Origin: Agrobacterium fabrum str. C58
GTDB lineage: Bacteria; Pseudomonadota; Alphaproteobacteria; Rhizobiales; Rhizobiaceae
Reading direction: 5' to 3'
DNA: 64,000 bases
Assembly (NCBI RefSeq): GCF_000092025.1
Contig: NC_003063.2
Coordinates: forward strand, 1,865,501-1,929,500
Of this stretch, positions 9,033 through 17,188 are shown piece after piece. The notes under the pieces were generated by a model that ran no database searches, was not told the origin of the DNA, and was given only the letters and a program-made list of their open reading frames with translations. The position numbers were made by a program, and so were the translations under genes. Position 1 is the first letter of the stretch. Each line of letters begins with the position of its first letter.

Positions 9033-10391
9033 TCATATGGCAGAGGGCAGGGTGAGAAGGCAGGTAAGCCCGCCATCGCCATTGCGCTCCATGCTGATCC
9101 TGCCGCCGTGAAGTTCGACAAGTTCCTTGACGATGGTAAGACCGAAACCGTCTCCCGGCACGGTCTCGTCCATGCGTCTGCCGGGCTCGAATACCTCTGA
9201 GACGAGAGCGTTGTCGATGCCAGGGCCATCGTCCGAGATCGTGAGCAAGATATCGCGCCCCGTTTGGCGGGCAGAAATTCTGACCCGACCCTTTGCCCAT
9301 TTGAAGGCATTGTCCGTAATGTTGCCGATAATCTCGTCCAGATCTTCAGGCCCGACCTGCACCCGCAAGGTGTCATCCACCTCCACAGTCGCGACGACAC
9401 CCCGGTCCGCATATATATGCGTCATGATCTCGAGAATATCGTCCACCCTCGGCCTGACCGGTGTTGTAGCAGCCACGCCACCGGCAGCGGTCTTGCGGGC
9501 GCGCGCGAGATGATGGCGGATTCTCTGGTCGATCCTGTCCACCAGCGCCCGCATGGTATTATCGGGGTCGTTGGTATCGTTGAGCGCGAGATAAAGGCTC
9601 GTGACCGGCGTTTTCAGGCCATGGGCGAGATTGGCAAAATGCAGGCGCGTCTCGGTCAGCCTTTCGCTGTTCTGTTCTACAAGGCGGTTTATCTCGCGGG
9701 AGGCAGGGCGAAGTTCCTGCACATCCGCGTCAGGCAATCGTTCCAGCGTGCCGGCCGAAATCGAGGAAATGTCGGCAGTCAGCTGCCGCAGGGGCCGCAG
9801 ACCATAGCGCACCTGCAGGAAAATGCCCGCGACGAGACTTGCGCCCAGCAGCGTCATGGCCGGGATCAGCCATAAGAGCGCACTGCGGGCAGGCGCAACG
9901 AGCGCAAAACGGGGTGCGGTGGCAGTGATTTCGATGAGTTTCGCGCCCACCATGGTCTGGATGGAGCGAAGATAGAGGTCCTGACCGTGAAGCTCGGCGT
10001 TGACGCCGGGACGCGGCCCATGCTCCATCATCTTGCCCCAGTTGAAGGGGGAAGGTGGATTGTCCAGGCTCTGCCCGGCGAGCGAGCGTGAGGTGATGGC
10101 GACGCCCTCGCCACGGATCTGCCAGTACCAGCCGGAGCCGCGCCTGTCGAAAGGCGGGCCATCGAGGGCGGCATTCAGCGTCACGCGGCCGGCCTCGTCG
10201 ATGGAAAGGGCGCTGCGCAGGCCTTCGATCTGCGTATCGAGCCGCTGGTCGATCTGTTCACGCACGACGCCGGCAACGATGAGGTAAAGAATGATCGAAG
10301 CGATCATCACGCTTGCGGTGACGAAGATTACTGAAAAAACCGTTAGGCGGCGCGATATCGAAGGTCCATGGTTGATCTTGGGTTCGCTCAT
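9033..10391 (-). CDS. Sensor histidine kinase, PhoQ-like
   Basis: A 452-residue membrane kinase. One transmembrane helix lies at about 16-42, a periplasmic sensor region of about 130 residues follows, and a second helix at about 172-194 leads into a HAMP linker. The phosphoacceptor is His257 in NLAHGLKTP, the PhoQ-type H-box. The C-terminal ATPase has N (IGNITDNAFKWA), G1 (DDGPGID) and G2 (GDGFGLTIV) boxes. Its start overlaps the end of the response regulator gene by four bases, so the pair is co-translated. The signal is unknown; divalent cations or envelope stress would fit the subfamily. Confidence 0.93.
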   Translation of the reverse strand: MSEPKINHGPSISRRLTVFSVIFVTASVMIASIILYLIVAGVVREQIDQRLDTQIEGLRSALSIDEAGRVTLNAALDGPPFDRRGSGWYWQIRGEGVAITSRSLAGQSLDNPPSPFNWGKMMEHGPRPGVNAELHGQDLYLRSIQTMVGAKLIEITATAPRFALVAPARSALLWLIPAMTLLGASLVAGIFLQVRYGLRPLRQLTADISSISAGTLERLPDADVQELRPASREINRLVEQNSERLTETRLHFANLAHGLKTPVTSLYLALNDTNDPDNTMRALVDRIDQRIRHHLARARKTAAGGVAATTPVRPRVDDILEIMTHIYADRGVVATVEVDDTLRVQVGPEDLDEIIGNITDNAFKWAKGRVRISARQTGRDILLTISDDGPGIDNALVSEVFEPGRRMDETVPGDGFGLTIVKELVELHGGRISMERNGDGGLTCLLTLPSAI

Positions 10392-11050
10392 GGCTCGGCC
10401 TTCAACATATAACCGCGGCCCCGAACGGTCTCGATATGCTCGGCGCCGATCTTGCGCCGCAGACGGGCAATGATGACTTCGATGGAGTTGGAATCCACCT
10501 CCGCATCGCCTTCATAAACCCGTTCGATGAGTTCACGGCGGTCAACCACCACCTCCTTGCGCAGGATGAGGCAGGAGAGCACGCGCCATTCCAATCCTGT
10601 GAGTTTTAGCGGCAGACCGTTCTGTTCGAAGGTTCCAAGCTGCGCGTCGAAGACAAGCGAACCGCAGGTAACGATGGACGCGGCATGGCCGGTGGCGCGG
10701 CGAACCAGTGCACGCAGCCGCAGAACAAGTTCTTCGACCTTGAACGGCTTTGTCAGGAAATCATCTGCCCCGGCCTTGAAGCTTGCCACCTTGTCCGGCC
10801 AGCCGTCGCGCGCCGTCAGCACCAGCACAGGCAGGTTGCGCTGCGCCGCCCGCCATGATTTCAGAACCGAAACACCGTCGATCCTGGGCAATCCGAGGTC
10901 AAGAATGGCGACGTCGTAAAGCTCGGTCAGGCCGGCATGTTCGGCATCCTCGCCATTCTGGGCGATGTCGACGACGAAATTCTCCGCGCGCAGGTTGGCC
11001 GCGATACGCTTTGAAAGGTCGCCGTCGTCTTCGACAAGAAGTACCCGCAT
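10388..11050 (-). CDS. OmpR/PhoP-family response regulator
   Basis: A 220-residue protein: receiver domain at about 1-115, with acidic residues ED near position 8, phosphoacceptor Asp51 (AILDLGLP) and Lys near 100 (FLTKPF), then an OmpR-type winged-helix DNA-binding domain to the end (RLRRKIG, VRGRGYML). The start at 11050 gives the conserved MRVLLVEDD. An upstream in-frame ATG at 11065 would add MSRHT and cannot be excluded. It is coupled to the sensor kinase downstream and is divergent from the OB-fold gene at 11184, a plausible target. Confidence 0.95.
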   Translation of the reverse strand: MRVLLVEDDGDLSKRIAANLRAENFVVDIAQNGEDAEHAGLTELYDVAILDLGLPRIDGVSVLKSWRAAQRNLPVLVLTARDGWPDKVASFKAGADDFLTKPFKVEELVLRLRALVRRATGHAASIVTCGSLVFDAQLGTFEQNGLPLKLTGLEWRVLSCLILRKEVVVDRRELIERVYEGDAEVDSNSIEVIIARLRRKIGAEHIETVRGRGYMLKAEP

Positions 11051-11108
11051 AGTGTGCCTGCTCATGGTGTTGGATGCGTTTTATTAGGCCCGGAAGGCTT
11101 AACTCAAG

Positions 11109-11126
11109 CTGAACCACAAGGTTCAG
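11109..11126. promoter_or_regulatory. 18-bp palindrome in the divergent promoter region
   Basis: CTGAACC and GGTTCAG arms separated by ACAA. The site lies between the response regulator start (11050) and the OB-fold gene start (11184), so one bound regulator could control both. Confidence 0.4.
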
Positions 11127-11183
11127 GCTGCTGGTGGCCGGCTGCGGTTAAAACATGCCTGTCCATTCAAACAGGAGATCAAC

Positions 11184-11753
11184 ATGTCCCACTCTGAAGA
11201 CAATAAAGAAATCGAATCTTCCCCCGCGCCGAAAGCTGCGACGGAAGCGCCGGTGCCGCCACACCGGAAACACCGTCGCAAAACCGCGGCCATGACGTTC
11301 GCGGCCGTTGCCATCCTTGCTGTCGGTGCCGCCGCCGGTGCAGGTGCGGTCAAACTGACAAGGCCGACGCCTGAAATGGCGCCGATGACGCCCGTTGCCA
11401 TTTCCACCGTCAAGGAAGGTAACCTCGTCACCTTCAAGGGCAAGGTGGCGGAAATCTTCGGCAACAAGTTCATCGTTCAGGATGACAGCGGCCGTGCCCT
11501 CGTTGATACCGGACCGGAAGGCGAAAATGGAAAAGCCGCGAAGGTGGATGAGGCGATCAGCGTACAGGGCCGTTTCGATGATGGTGTGTTGCATGCGAGC
11601 TATATCGTTCGACAGGATGGTACCATCGAAGCATTGGGCCCGGCAGGCGGTCCGCCTCGCCATGGTCCCAAGCATGATATGAGGCGCGGTCCGGCGGGTG
11701 AAATCGGCCATGGTCCGATGGAGGACGCACCGCCGCCTCCGCCGAAGCCCTGA
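11184..11753 (+). CDS. Membrane-anchored OB-fold-like protein of unknown function
   Basis: A 189-residue protein. About 35 basic, Pro-rich cytoplasmic residues lead into one transmembrane helix (about 36-58). A periplasmic beta-rich domain follows (about 70-150; the pattern VTFKGKVAEIFGNKFIVQD to ASYIV resembles bacterial OB folds). The tail is His/Gly/Pro-rich and ends in a run of prolines. ACAGGAGATC precedes the ATG. It is divergent from the two-component system, which suggests control by it. The His-rich tail could bind metal; that is speculation. Confidence 0.75.
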   Translation: MSHSEDNKEIESSPAPKAATEAPVPPHRKHRRKTAAMTFAAVAILAVGAAAGAGAVKLTRPTPEMAPMTPVAISTVKEGNLVTFKGKVAEIFGNKFIVQDDSGRALVDTGPEGENGKAAKVDEAISVQGRFDDGVLHASYIVRQDGTIEALGPAGGPPRHGPKHDMRRGPAGEIGHGPMEDAPPPPPKP

Positions 11754-11780
11754 TGCTTCTCATCCATATTGCAATTGAAA

Positions 11781-11809
11781 AAGCGCGCCGCGATCATCGC
11801 GGCGCGCTT
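11781..11809. terminator. Bidirectional intrinsic terminator
   Basis: Fourteen-base perfect arms beginning AAGCGCGCC around one central base. A-rich sequence lies to the left and T-rich to the right. It separates the convergent OB-fold and DUF992 genes. Confidence 0.75.
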
Positions 11810-11856
11810 GCTGTTACGTTGCTCATTGCCGGGGGAGAGATGCCCGGATGGGCGAC

Positions 11857-12363
11857 TTAACCTGCACGCTTCAGCTTGAGGTGCGATACACCCGCTGCAA
11901 CGTTGACGCCGGTGCCGACCTCGGCGCTGATCGGCTGTAGCGCGAAGTTCTTGGCATTACCGCCGATCAGCGCATTGGCGCCAACGCCGACACCAACAGA
12001 CGCACCTGCCGAAGCGCCGACATAGTCGCCGCTCAGCGCACCGTCACCCACGCGGCTTGCGGCGGTATTCAGCACGATCCAGCTCATATAGGTCTTGCCG
12101 GTCACGCCAATGTCGAGGCCGAGCTTGCCGATCGTGCCGGTATAACGCTCCGTCTTGCCGGAACGCTGGCGGAACTCGCAGTTCACGGCCTTGCTGGAAC
12201 CGACGACAAGACCGACGCCGCCAGCGATTTCACAGGACAGGGTGCCGACGCGTTCCTTTTGGGCGGTTTCCGTTGCACGCTTGCCGCTGTGCTTGGTTTC
12301 GGCGGAAGCGAGCGGGGCAATGGCCAGAGTTGCGATTGCCGTTGCAAGAACGAGTTTCTTCAT
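11857..12363 (-). CDS. DUF992 family exported protein
   Basis: A 168-residue protein with a clear Sec signal peptide (MKKLVLATAIATLAIAPLAS, cleavage near ASA-ET). The mature part fits DUF992: conserved GTLSCEI at its start, a second Cys in NCEF, and a Gly/Ala-rich region (GASAGASVGVGVGANALIGG) with amphipathic strands. Function is not known; DUF992 proteins are common in Rhizobiales envelopes. The start overlaps the stop of the upstream BON-like gene by four bases, so it ends a three-gene operon with csbD and the BON-like gene. Confidence 0.88.
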   Translation of the reverse strand: MKKLVLATAIATLAIAPLASAETKHSGKRATETAQKERVGTLSCEIAGGVGLVVGSSKAVNCEFRQRSGKTERYTGTIGKLGLDIGVTGKTYMSWIVLNTAASRVGDGALSGDYVGASAGASVGVGVGANALIGGNAKNFALQPISAEVGTGVNVAAGVSHLKLKRAG

Positions 12364-12683
12364 TGTTTGTCACTCCTGTTGTTATTCACGAGGCGGATGC
12401 GCGGGGAAGCGGCATCCAGGTAGGTGTGGGGGCGCTGCCGGATCGCCAGATCGGCAATGATCGGCCGCGATGCGAAACATTCTGCGATGATGACCGCACG
12501 TTCGAAGGCAGAAAGCGTTTCCACTTCGCCCGAGAGCACGATGCGGCCCTCGACGGATGTGACGGAGATCGAACTGTGTTCCTGTCCATCCGCATAGGCG
12601 AGCACGGCTTGCAAGGCGGCACAAAGGCTGACCTCCTGGGGGAGACAGCTTGCCGCCGGCGTTACTTCACAAGCAAGCATCAT
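12360..12683 (-). CDS. BON-like domain protein
   Basis: A 107-residue protein. Residues 20-70 have the BON pattern of a short helix, the strand ISVTSVEGRIVLSGEV, then a helix with alternating hydrophobic positions (SAFERAVIIAE). BON domains bind lipid or partner proteins in envelope stress functions such as OsmY. No signal peptide is evident. The frame is open far upstream, but TTGGAGGTTTCACC immediately precedes the ATG at 12683, which settles the start. It follows csbD by 31 bases and overlaps the DUF992 gene. Confidence 0.7.
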   Translation of the reverse strand: MMLACEVTPAASCLPQEVSLCAALQAVLAYADGQEHSSISVTSVEGRIVLSGEVETLSAFERAVIIAECFASRPIIADLAIRQRPHTYLDAASPRIRLVNNNRSDKQ

Positions 12684-12714
12684 GGTGAAACCTCCAACCT
12701 TGAACATTGGCGGT

Positions 12715-12894
12715 TCACTTGAATGCTTTTTTGACGGTGTCCTTCGTCTGGCCGAGCTTCTCCTGCGCCTGGCCGGCCAGTTTCTCGGCCTTGCCTTCCG
12801 CCTGAAGCTTGTCGTTGCCGGTAATCTTTCCGGCGGCTTCCTTGATGGTGCCCTTTGTCTGACGGGCGATACCTTCGATACGGTTATTATCCAT
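12715..12894 (-). CDS. CsbD family stress protein (small)
   Basis: A 59-residue, Lys/Glu/Gln-rich helical protein. It starts MDNNRIEGIARQTKG and continues with repeated A-x-K-x-x-G pattern (GKAEKLAGQAQEKLGQ), the CsbD/YjbJ signature. CsbD proteins accumulate in general, osmotic or stationary stress; their biochemical role is unknown. GAAGGAATTCGTC precedes the ATG. It is the first gene of a csbD-BON-DUF992 operon, and a second CsbD gene lies at 22712-22915. Confidence 0.85.
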   Translation of the reverse strand: MDNNRIEGIARQTKGTIKEAAGKITGNDKLQAEGKAEKLAGQAQEKLGQTKDTVKKAFK

Positions 12895-13033
12895 GACGAA
12901 TTCCTTCCATCGTTCGAGAGTGCCGCTGTTAATAACGGCATGATGGAAAGATAGGCCGGGAAAATCGCGCCTTGCAGAGCAATAACTACTAGTTCAACTG
13001 GTACAAACTGACCTAATTTATGCGGGCTGACCG

Positions 13034-14512
13034 CTATTTTTCCCTGCGGCCGGTAAAACCGCGTTCCCGCGCCCAGATCACCGCCGCGGTGCGGCGGTTG
13101 ACGCCGATCTTGCCGTAGAGCGAGGCGATGTGGTTGCGGATCGTGTGTTTGGAGAGGTTCAGCCGGTCGCTCATTTCCTTGTCGCTGGAGCCATCGCAGA
13201 TCAGTGACAATATCTGCTCCTCCCGGTCCGTCAGGTCCTTCAGCGAGGCGGAGGGCGACGCACCACGCGAATTCTGCCGCAGCCCCGCCAGCCGCTCCAC
13301 CACGGTGCGGCTGAACCAGGAGGTGTCGGTCATGACGCTTTCGATGGCTTCGATCAACTCGTTCTCGGATCTGCGCCGTTCGGTGACGTCCTGTATCGCC
13401 CAGATGACACAGAGCTGGTCGTTGATTTCGGCGCGTTCGGCGGAAACGATGCATTCGGCCGTGCCATCATCGGCAAGGTTCATGCGCATGGCCTCATTGC
13501 GGATCGGGATATTGTCCTTCAGCCGCTTTTCAATGTCGCGCCGCGCCGGAACATCGTCCCACAGTCGCAATTCGCTCGCGGTCTTGCCGACAACCTCGGC
13601 TTCCTTGCGCCCGCATAGCGTCAGAAACGCATCATTGACTTCGGTCAGCACAAAGTCGTCCAGCCTCGAAATCGCTGCCGGCACGGGCGAGAGGCGGAAG
13701 GATTTGAAGAAACGCTCCTCGCTCTGACGAAGGGCATTCTGGGCTTTTCGGCGGCCATCGAGATCGGCGAAGGTGAACAGCATGCAGGGCTCTTCGGCAA
13801 CGGCAATCGTTTCGCCCGCCACGATCACCAGCCTGTCGCCGCCGGGAATGGGAATGAGCGCCTCGCGCTGGCGGATGATGCGGCCCTCATGCAGGCGCTT
13901 GAGGGCGTCTTCCCCCGTCTCGCATTCGGAAAACAGCCCAAGCTCCTCGACGCTGACGCCGATGATCTCTTCGCGGCTGAAACCGGTCATTTCCAGAAAA
14001 CCCTGGTTGACGCGAATGAAGCGCTCGTCCTCCAACCTACAGATCAGGCCGGGCGCGGGATTGGCGTTAAAGGCGCTCTCGAACCGCGCTTCCGCCTCGA
14101 AGCGCGGTGTCTCGTCGCGAATGATCAGCACCAGCACATCCGGTTTCGCGCCGGCATCTTCGAGAATGAGACCGCGCACGGTGTGGACCCAGCATTCGGT
14201 TTCATCGTCGCTTGGGGATATCTCCACCGTCACATCTTCGAATGTCTCTCCGGCGAGAAGCCGTTCAAGCGGATACTGCCCTTCGTCTAGAAGATGGTTG
14301 TTGCGATAGCGAAGCGTGAAATTCCGCCTGTAGCTTTCGGTGTCAGCGCCAAGCTCGGATATCGCCTCTTTGCGGTGCATCTCAAGTGCGGCCCTGTTTG
14401 CCCAGGCGATTGTTCCGTCGTTTTCGAGCAATATCAGCCCGTCACTCAGCCCGGCTATCAGGTTCTGCAACACAAGCCGGTTGATCTTCGGAATATCCTC
14501 GCTGTCGTCCAT
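13034..14512 (-). CDS. Multi-PAS LuxR-type transcriptional regulator
   Basis: A 492-residue soluble protein. Three PAS-like domains lie at about 15-135, 145-260 and 268-385, the last ending in the DVTERRRSE PAC motif. A coiled linker leads to a C-terminal LuxR/GerE helix-turn-helix (about 425-490: LTDREEQILSLICDGSSDKEMSDRL, then KHTIRNHIASLYGKI). There is no receiver or kinase domain, so small-molecule, redox or protein signals through PAS are expected. It lies upstream of the csbD operon on the same strand, 139 bases away, which makes that operon a candidate target. Confidence 0.88.
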   Translation of the reverse strand: MDDSEDIPKINRLVLQNLIAGLSDGLILLENDGTIAWANRAALEMHRKEAISELGADTESYRRNFTLRYRNNHLLDEGQYPLERLLAGETFEDVTVEISPSDDETECWVHTVRGLILEDAGAKPDVLVLIIRDETPRFEAEARFESAFNANPAPGLICRLEDERFIRVNQGFLEMTGFSREEIIGVSVEELGLFSECETGEDALKRLHEGRIIRQREALIPIPGGDRLVIVAGETIAVAEEPCMLFTFADLDGRRKAQNALRQSEERFFKSFRLSPVPAAISRLDDFVLTEVNDAFLTLCGRKEAEVVGKTASELRLWDDVPARRDIEKRLKDNIPIRNEAMRMNLADDGTAECIVSAERAEINDQLCVIWAIQDVTERRRSENELIEAIESVMTDTSWFSRTVVERLAGLRQNSRGASPSASLKDLTDREEQILSLICDGSSDKEMSDRLNLSKHTIRNHIASLYGKIGVNRRTAAVIWARERGFTGRREK

Positions 14513-14731
14513 ATCGCCCCCGGCATCTCATGATCTGCGAGACTATAACGCATGGTTTCGCCAAGTGTTGCAGCGTGTTGCGGAGGGAACGTTTGTTGTC
14601 GGGTTCCCTGTTCTAGAACGTGCAGATGAAAGCCGCGCGCAGCCTTTGAAAAATGCTTCGTGCCCATGTTTTGAGCACCAAAAATTATGGTTCAAAAATA
14701 CGCTTGACCTGCACCCGAATTTCTCCGCAAA

Positions 14732-14754
14732 TGAACCAATACACGATTGGTTCA
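14732..14754. promoter_or_regulatory. Perfect 23-bp palindrome, candidate GntR operator
   Basis: TGAACCAAT and ATTGGTTCA arms separated by ACACG. It lies immediately upstream of the GntR-family coding region and overlaps a possible TTG start at 14747. The position and dyad suit autoregulation by the GntR protein and control of the downstream transporter operon. Confidence 0.6.
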
Positions 14755-14770
14755 CAGAAATGGTGCGGCA

Positions 14771-15532
14771 TTGACGGCGGGTCCCAACGACAACTCCAAC
14801 TACGCGCTTGCTCGCCTTCGGGACTATATTCACACGAATGAGGTCTCGAAGGACGGCCGCTTACCGACAGAACGGGCCTTTGCCGAAAGTTTTAACGTCG
14901 GCCGCCGCGCCGTTCGGCGCGCCCTGGAAGTATTGGAAGCAGAGGGCCTGATCTGGCGGCGGCAGGGGGCCGGAACCTTTGTGGGTGAAAAACCGGATGA
15001 TTGGTCCGCCCAGGTCACGGAACTGGTCGCCGGTACGGATTTCATGGAAATCATGGAGGTGCGCCTGCGCATCGAGCCGCAACTGGCGCAGCTTGCTGCC
15101 ATGCGCGCAAAGCCGGCCGAGGTGGAGCGTATGCGCGCCCTTGTGGAAAAGACCGGCCAAAGCACCGATGCCGATGCCAAGGAATTATGGGACGGTTCGC
15201 TCCATCGGCAGATCGCCCAGAGCGCCGGCAACAAGCTGTTCCTGTCGATCTTCGATGTCGTCAACCGTATCCGACAGGACGATACATGGCAGTCGATCCG
15301 TGAACTTGCCCGCCGCAGTGGTACGAATGGCAGGGCGTCTTTTGAACAGCACATGGCCATTGTTGAAGCCATCGCCGACCGTGATCCGGCGCGCGCTGGT
15401 GAAGCCATGCGTCAGCACCTTCTCATGCATCAGGAAAGGTTGATCCGCGCCACCTCGCTCGGCTTTCTGGAAGAGAGAGCCGGGGAGGGCGATGCGGCTG
15501 AGGCCGATAATTCGCTAACCGAGGCTTCTTGA
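14771..15532 (+). CDS. GntR-family (FadR/FCD type) regulator of the peptide transporter operon
   Basis: A protein of about 253 residues. The N-terminal winged helix is at about 10-75 (RLPTERAFAESFNVGRRAVRRALEVLEAEGLI), followed by an all-helical FCD effector domain containing the conserved acidic and His residues (D-x-x-LHRQIAQSAGN). No good in-frame ATG exists. TTG at 14771 leaves the 14732-14754 palindrome outside the gene and is preferred; TTG at 14747 would put the operator across the start. It is followed by the five-gene transporter/gamma-glutamyltransferase operon, which it probably represses until a ligand is present. Confidence 0.85.
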   Translation: MTAGPNDNSNYALARLRDYIHTNEVSKDGRLPTERAFAESFNVGRRAVRRALEVLEAEGLIWRRQGAGTFVGEKPDDWSAQVTELVAGTDFMEIMEVRLRIEPQLAQLAAMRAKPAEVERMRALVEKTGQSTDADAKELWDGSLHRQIAQSAGNKLFLSIFDVVNRIRQDDTWQSIRELARRSGTNGRASFEQHMAIVEAIADRDPARAGEAMRQHLLMHQERLIRATSLGFLEERAGEGDAAEADNSLTEAS

Positions 15533-15612
15533 GGCCACGGGTGAAAACTGTCGTCCCTTGAGGGGGCGGCCAATGACAAAAAAGTCAAAATAACCAGACC
15601 AGAGGAAAGAAC

Positions 15613-17121
15613 ATGAAGAAAATCCAGACACTGACTGCTGCGCTGTTGGCAAGCGCTGTGCTCGCCGTGCCGGCGCTATCGTCCGAATTGCGCATCGGCC
15701 TCAACGACGACGCCGATGTGCTCGACCCCGCGCAGTCGCGCACCTTTGTCGGCCGCATCGTCTACACCGCCATGTGCGACAAGCTGGTGGATATCTCGCA
15801 GGATATGAAGATCGTGCCGCAGCTGGCCACCGAATGGGCCTGGTCCGAAGGCGGCAAGGTGTTGACCATGAAAATCCGTGATGGTGTCAAATTCCACGAT
15901 GGCGAGACGCTGGATGCGGCTGCCGTCGTCGCCACCATCGAGCGCAACATGACGCTGCCGGAATCGCGCCGCAAGAGCGAACTGTCCTCGGTCGAGAAGG
16001 TCGAGGCGACGGGACCGCTGGACGTTAAATTTACGCTTAAGACGCCTGACGTTACCCTGCTGGCGCAGCTTTCAGACCGCGCCGGTATGATCGTGGCGCC
16101 GAAAGCGGCGAAGGAACTGGGTGCGAATTTCGGCTCCAAGCCGGTCTGCGCCGGACCGTTCAAATTCGTCGAGCGCATCCAGCAGGACCGTATCGTGCTG
16201 GAGAAATTCGCCGACTATTGGGACAAGGACAAGATCCTCGTCGACAAGATCGTTTATCTGCCAATCCCCGATACTACCGTGAAGCTGGCGAACCTTCGTG
16301 CAGGCGACCTTGATATCGCCGAGCGCATCTCGGCGTCCGATGCGGAATCGGTCAAAAACGATCCCAAACTGACCTATGCCGATGTGATCGGGCCGGGTTA
16401 CATGGCTATGTATGTCAACATCAATAATGGCGCGCGCGCCGACAATCCTCTCGGCAAGGACAAGCGCCTGCGCCAGGCTTTCTCTTACGCGATTGACCGC
16501 GAAGCGATTGGCCAGATCGTGTTTGAGGGTACCTCCAAAGCCGGCAATCAGTCATTCCCGCCGACAAGCCCATGGTTCAACCAGAACCTGCCAGTACCGA
16601 CGCGCGACATCGACAAGGCCAAGCAACTGATGAAGGAGGCGGGCTACGAGACGCTTGATGTCGAACTCCAGCACGCCAACAACACAACACAGACGCAGAT
16701 GATGCAGGTCATCCAGTCCATGGTGGCTGAGGCCGGCTTTAACGTCACCCTTAAGGCGACCGAATTTGCAACGCTTCTGTCCGAACAGACCGCCGGCAAC
16801 TATCAGCTCAGCCGCTCCGACTGGTCGGGGCGTATCGATCCCGATGGCAACCTGCACCAGTTCGTCACCTGCAAGGGCGGCATCAATGATGTGAAATATT
16901 GCAATCCCGAGGTCGACAAGCTGCTGAACGAGGCCCGCGCCTCGACCGAAGATGCGGTCCGCAAGGAAAAATACGATGCCGCAAGCGTCATCCTCAACGA
17001 TGACATGCCGATCATCTATCTCGGCCACCAGCCCTATGCCTATGCCATTTCCAACAAGGTCAAGGGTTGGGCGCCTTCGCCTGATGGCATGATCCGCCTT
17101 CTCGGCGTTTCCAAGGACTGA
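15613..17121 (+). CDS. Peptide/glutathione-type ABC transporter substrate-binding protein
   Basis: A 502-residue extracytoplasmic family 5 binding protein with a Sec signal peptide (MKKIQTLTAALLASAVLAVPALS). The family 5 fold is shown by the WSEGGKVLTMKIRDGVKFHDGE segment and by LRQAFSYAIDREAI. It resembles DppA/GsiB. AGAGGAAAG precedes the ATG. It is the first transporter gene of an operon with two permeases, a gamma-glutamyltransferase and a double ATPase. The co-encoded enzyme suggests a gamma-glutamyl compound or small peptide as ligand. Confidence 0.9.
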   Translation: MKKIQTLTAALLASAVLAVPALSSELRIGLNDDADVLDPAQSRTFVGRIVYTAMCDKLVDISQDMKIVPQLATEWAWSEGGKVLTMKIRDGVKFHDGETLDAAAVVATIERNMTLPESRRKSELSSVEKVEATGPLDVKFTLKTPDVTLLAQLSDRAGMIVAPKAAKELGANFGSKPVCAGPFKFVERIQQDRIVLEKFADYWDKDKILVDKIVYLPIPDTTVKLANLRAGDLDIAERISASDAESVKNDPKLTYADVIGPGYMAMYVNINNGARADNPLGKDKRLRQAFSYAIDREAIGQIVFEGTSKAGNQSFPPTSPWFNQNLPVPTRDIDKAKQLMKEAGYETLDVELQHANNTTQTQMMQVIQSMVAEAGFNVTLKATEFATLLSEQTAGNYQLSRSDWSGRIDPDGNLHQFVTCKGGINDVKYCNPEVDKLLNEARASTEDAVRKEKYDAASVILNDDMPIIYLGHQPYAYAISNKVKGWAPSPDGMIRLLGVSKD

Positions 17122-17136
17122 TCGCTTCGCATAGGT

Positions 17137-17154
17137 CGCACGGCTTGCCGTGCG
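17137..17154 (+). repeat. Intercistronic hairpin after the binding-protein gene
   Basis: CGCACGGC and GCCGTGCG arms with a TT centre, 16 bases after the binding-protein stop. No T-run follows, so it more likely stabilises the upstream message or attenuates expression than terminates. Confidence 0.6.
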
Positions 17155-17188
17155 GCCGCCAAGACCGGACCCAAACGGGGGCAATGCC

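Noticed and set aside
12684..13454. Upstream extension of the BON-like gene's open frame
   Set aside because: It would run antiparallel-free through csbD and the LuxR-type gene in another frame; the ribosome site at 12683 marks the real start.
15574..15587. TGAC-A6-GTCA repeat before the peptide-binding-protein gene
   Set aside because: The arms are only four bases and could be chance; the stronger GntR dyad lies at 14732.
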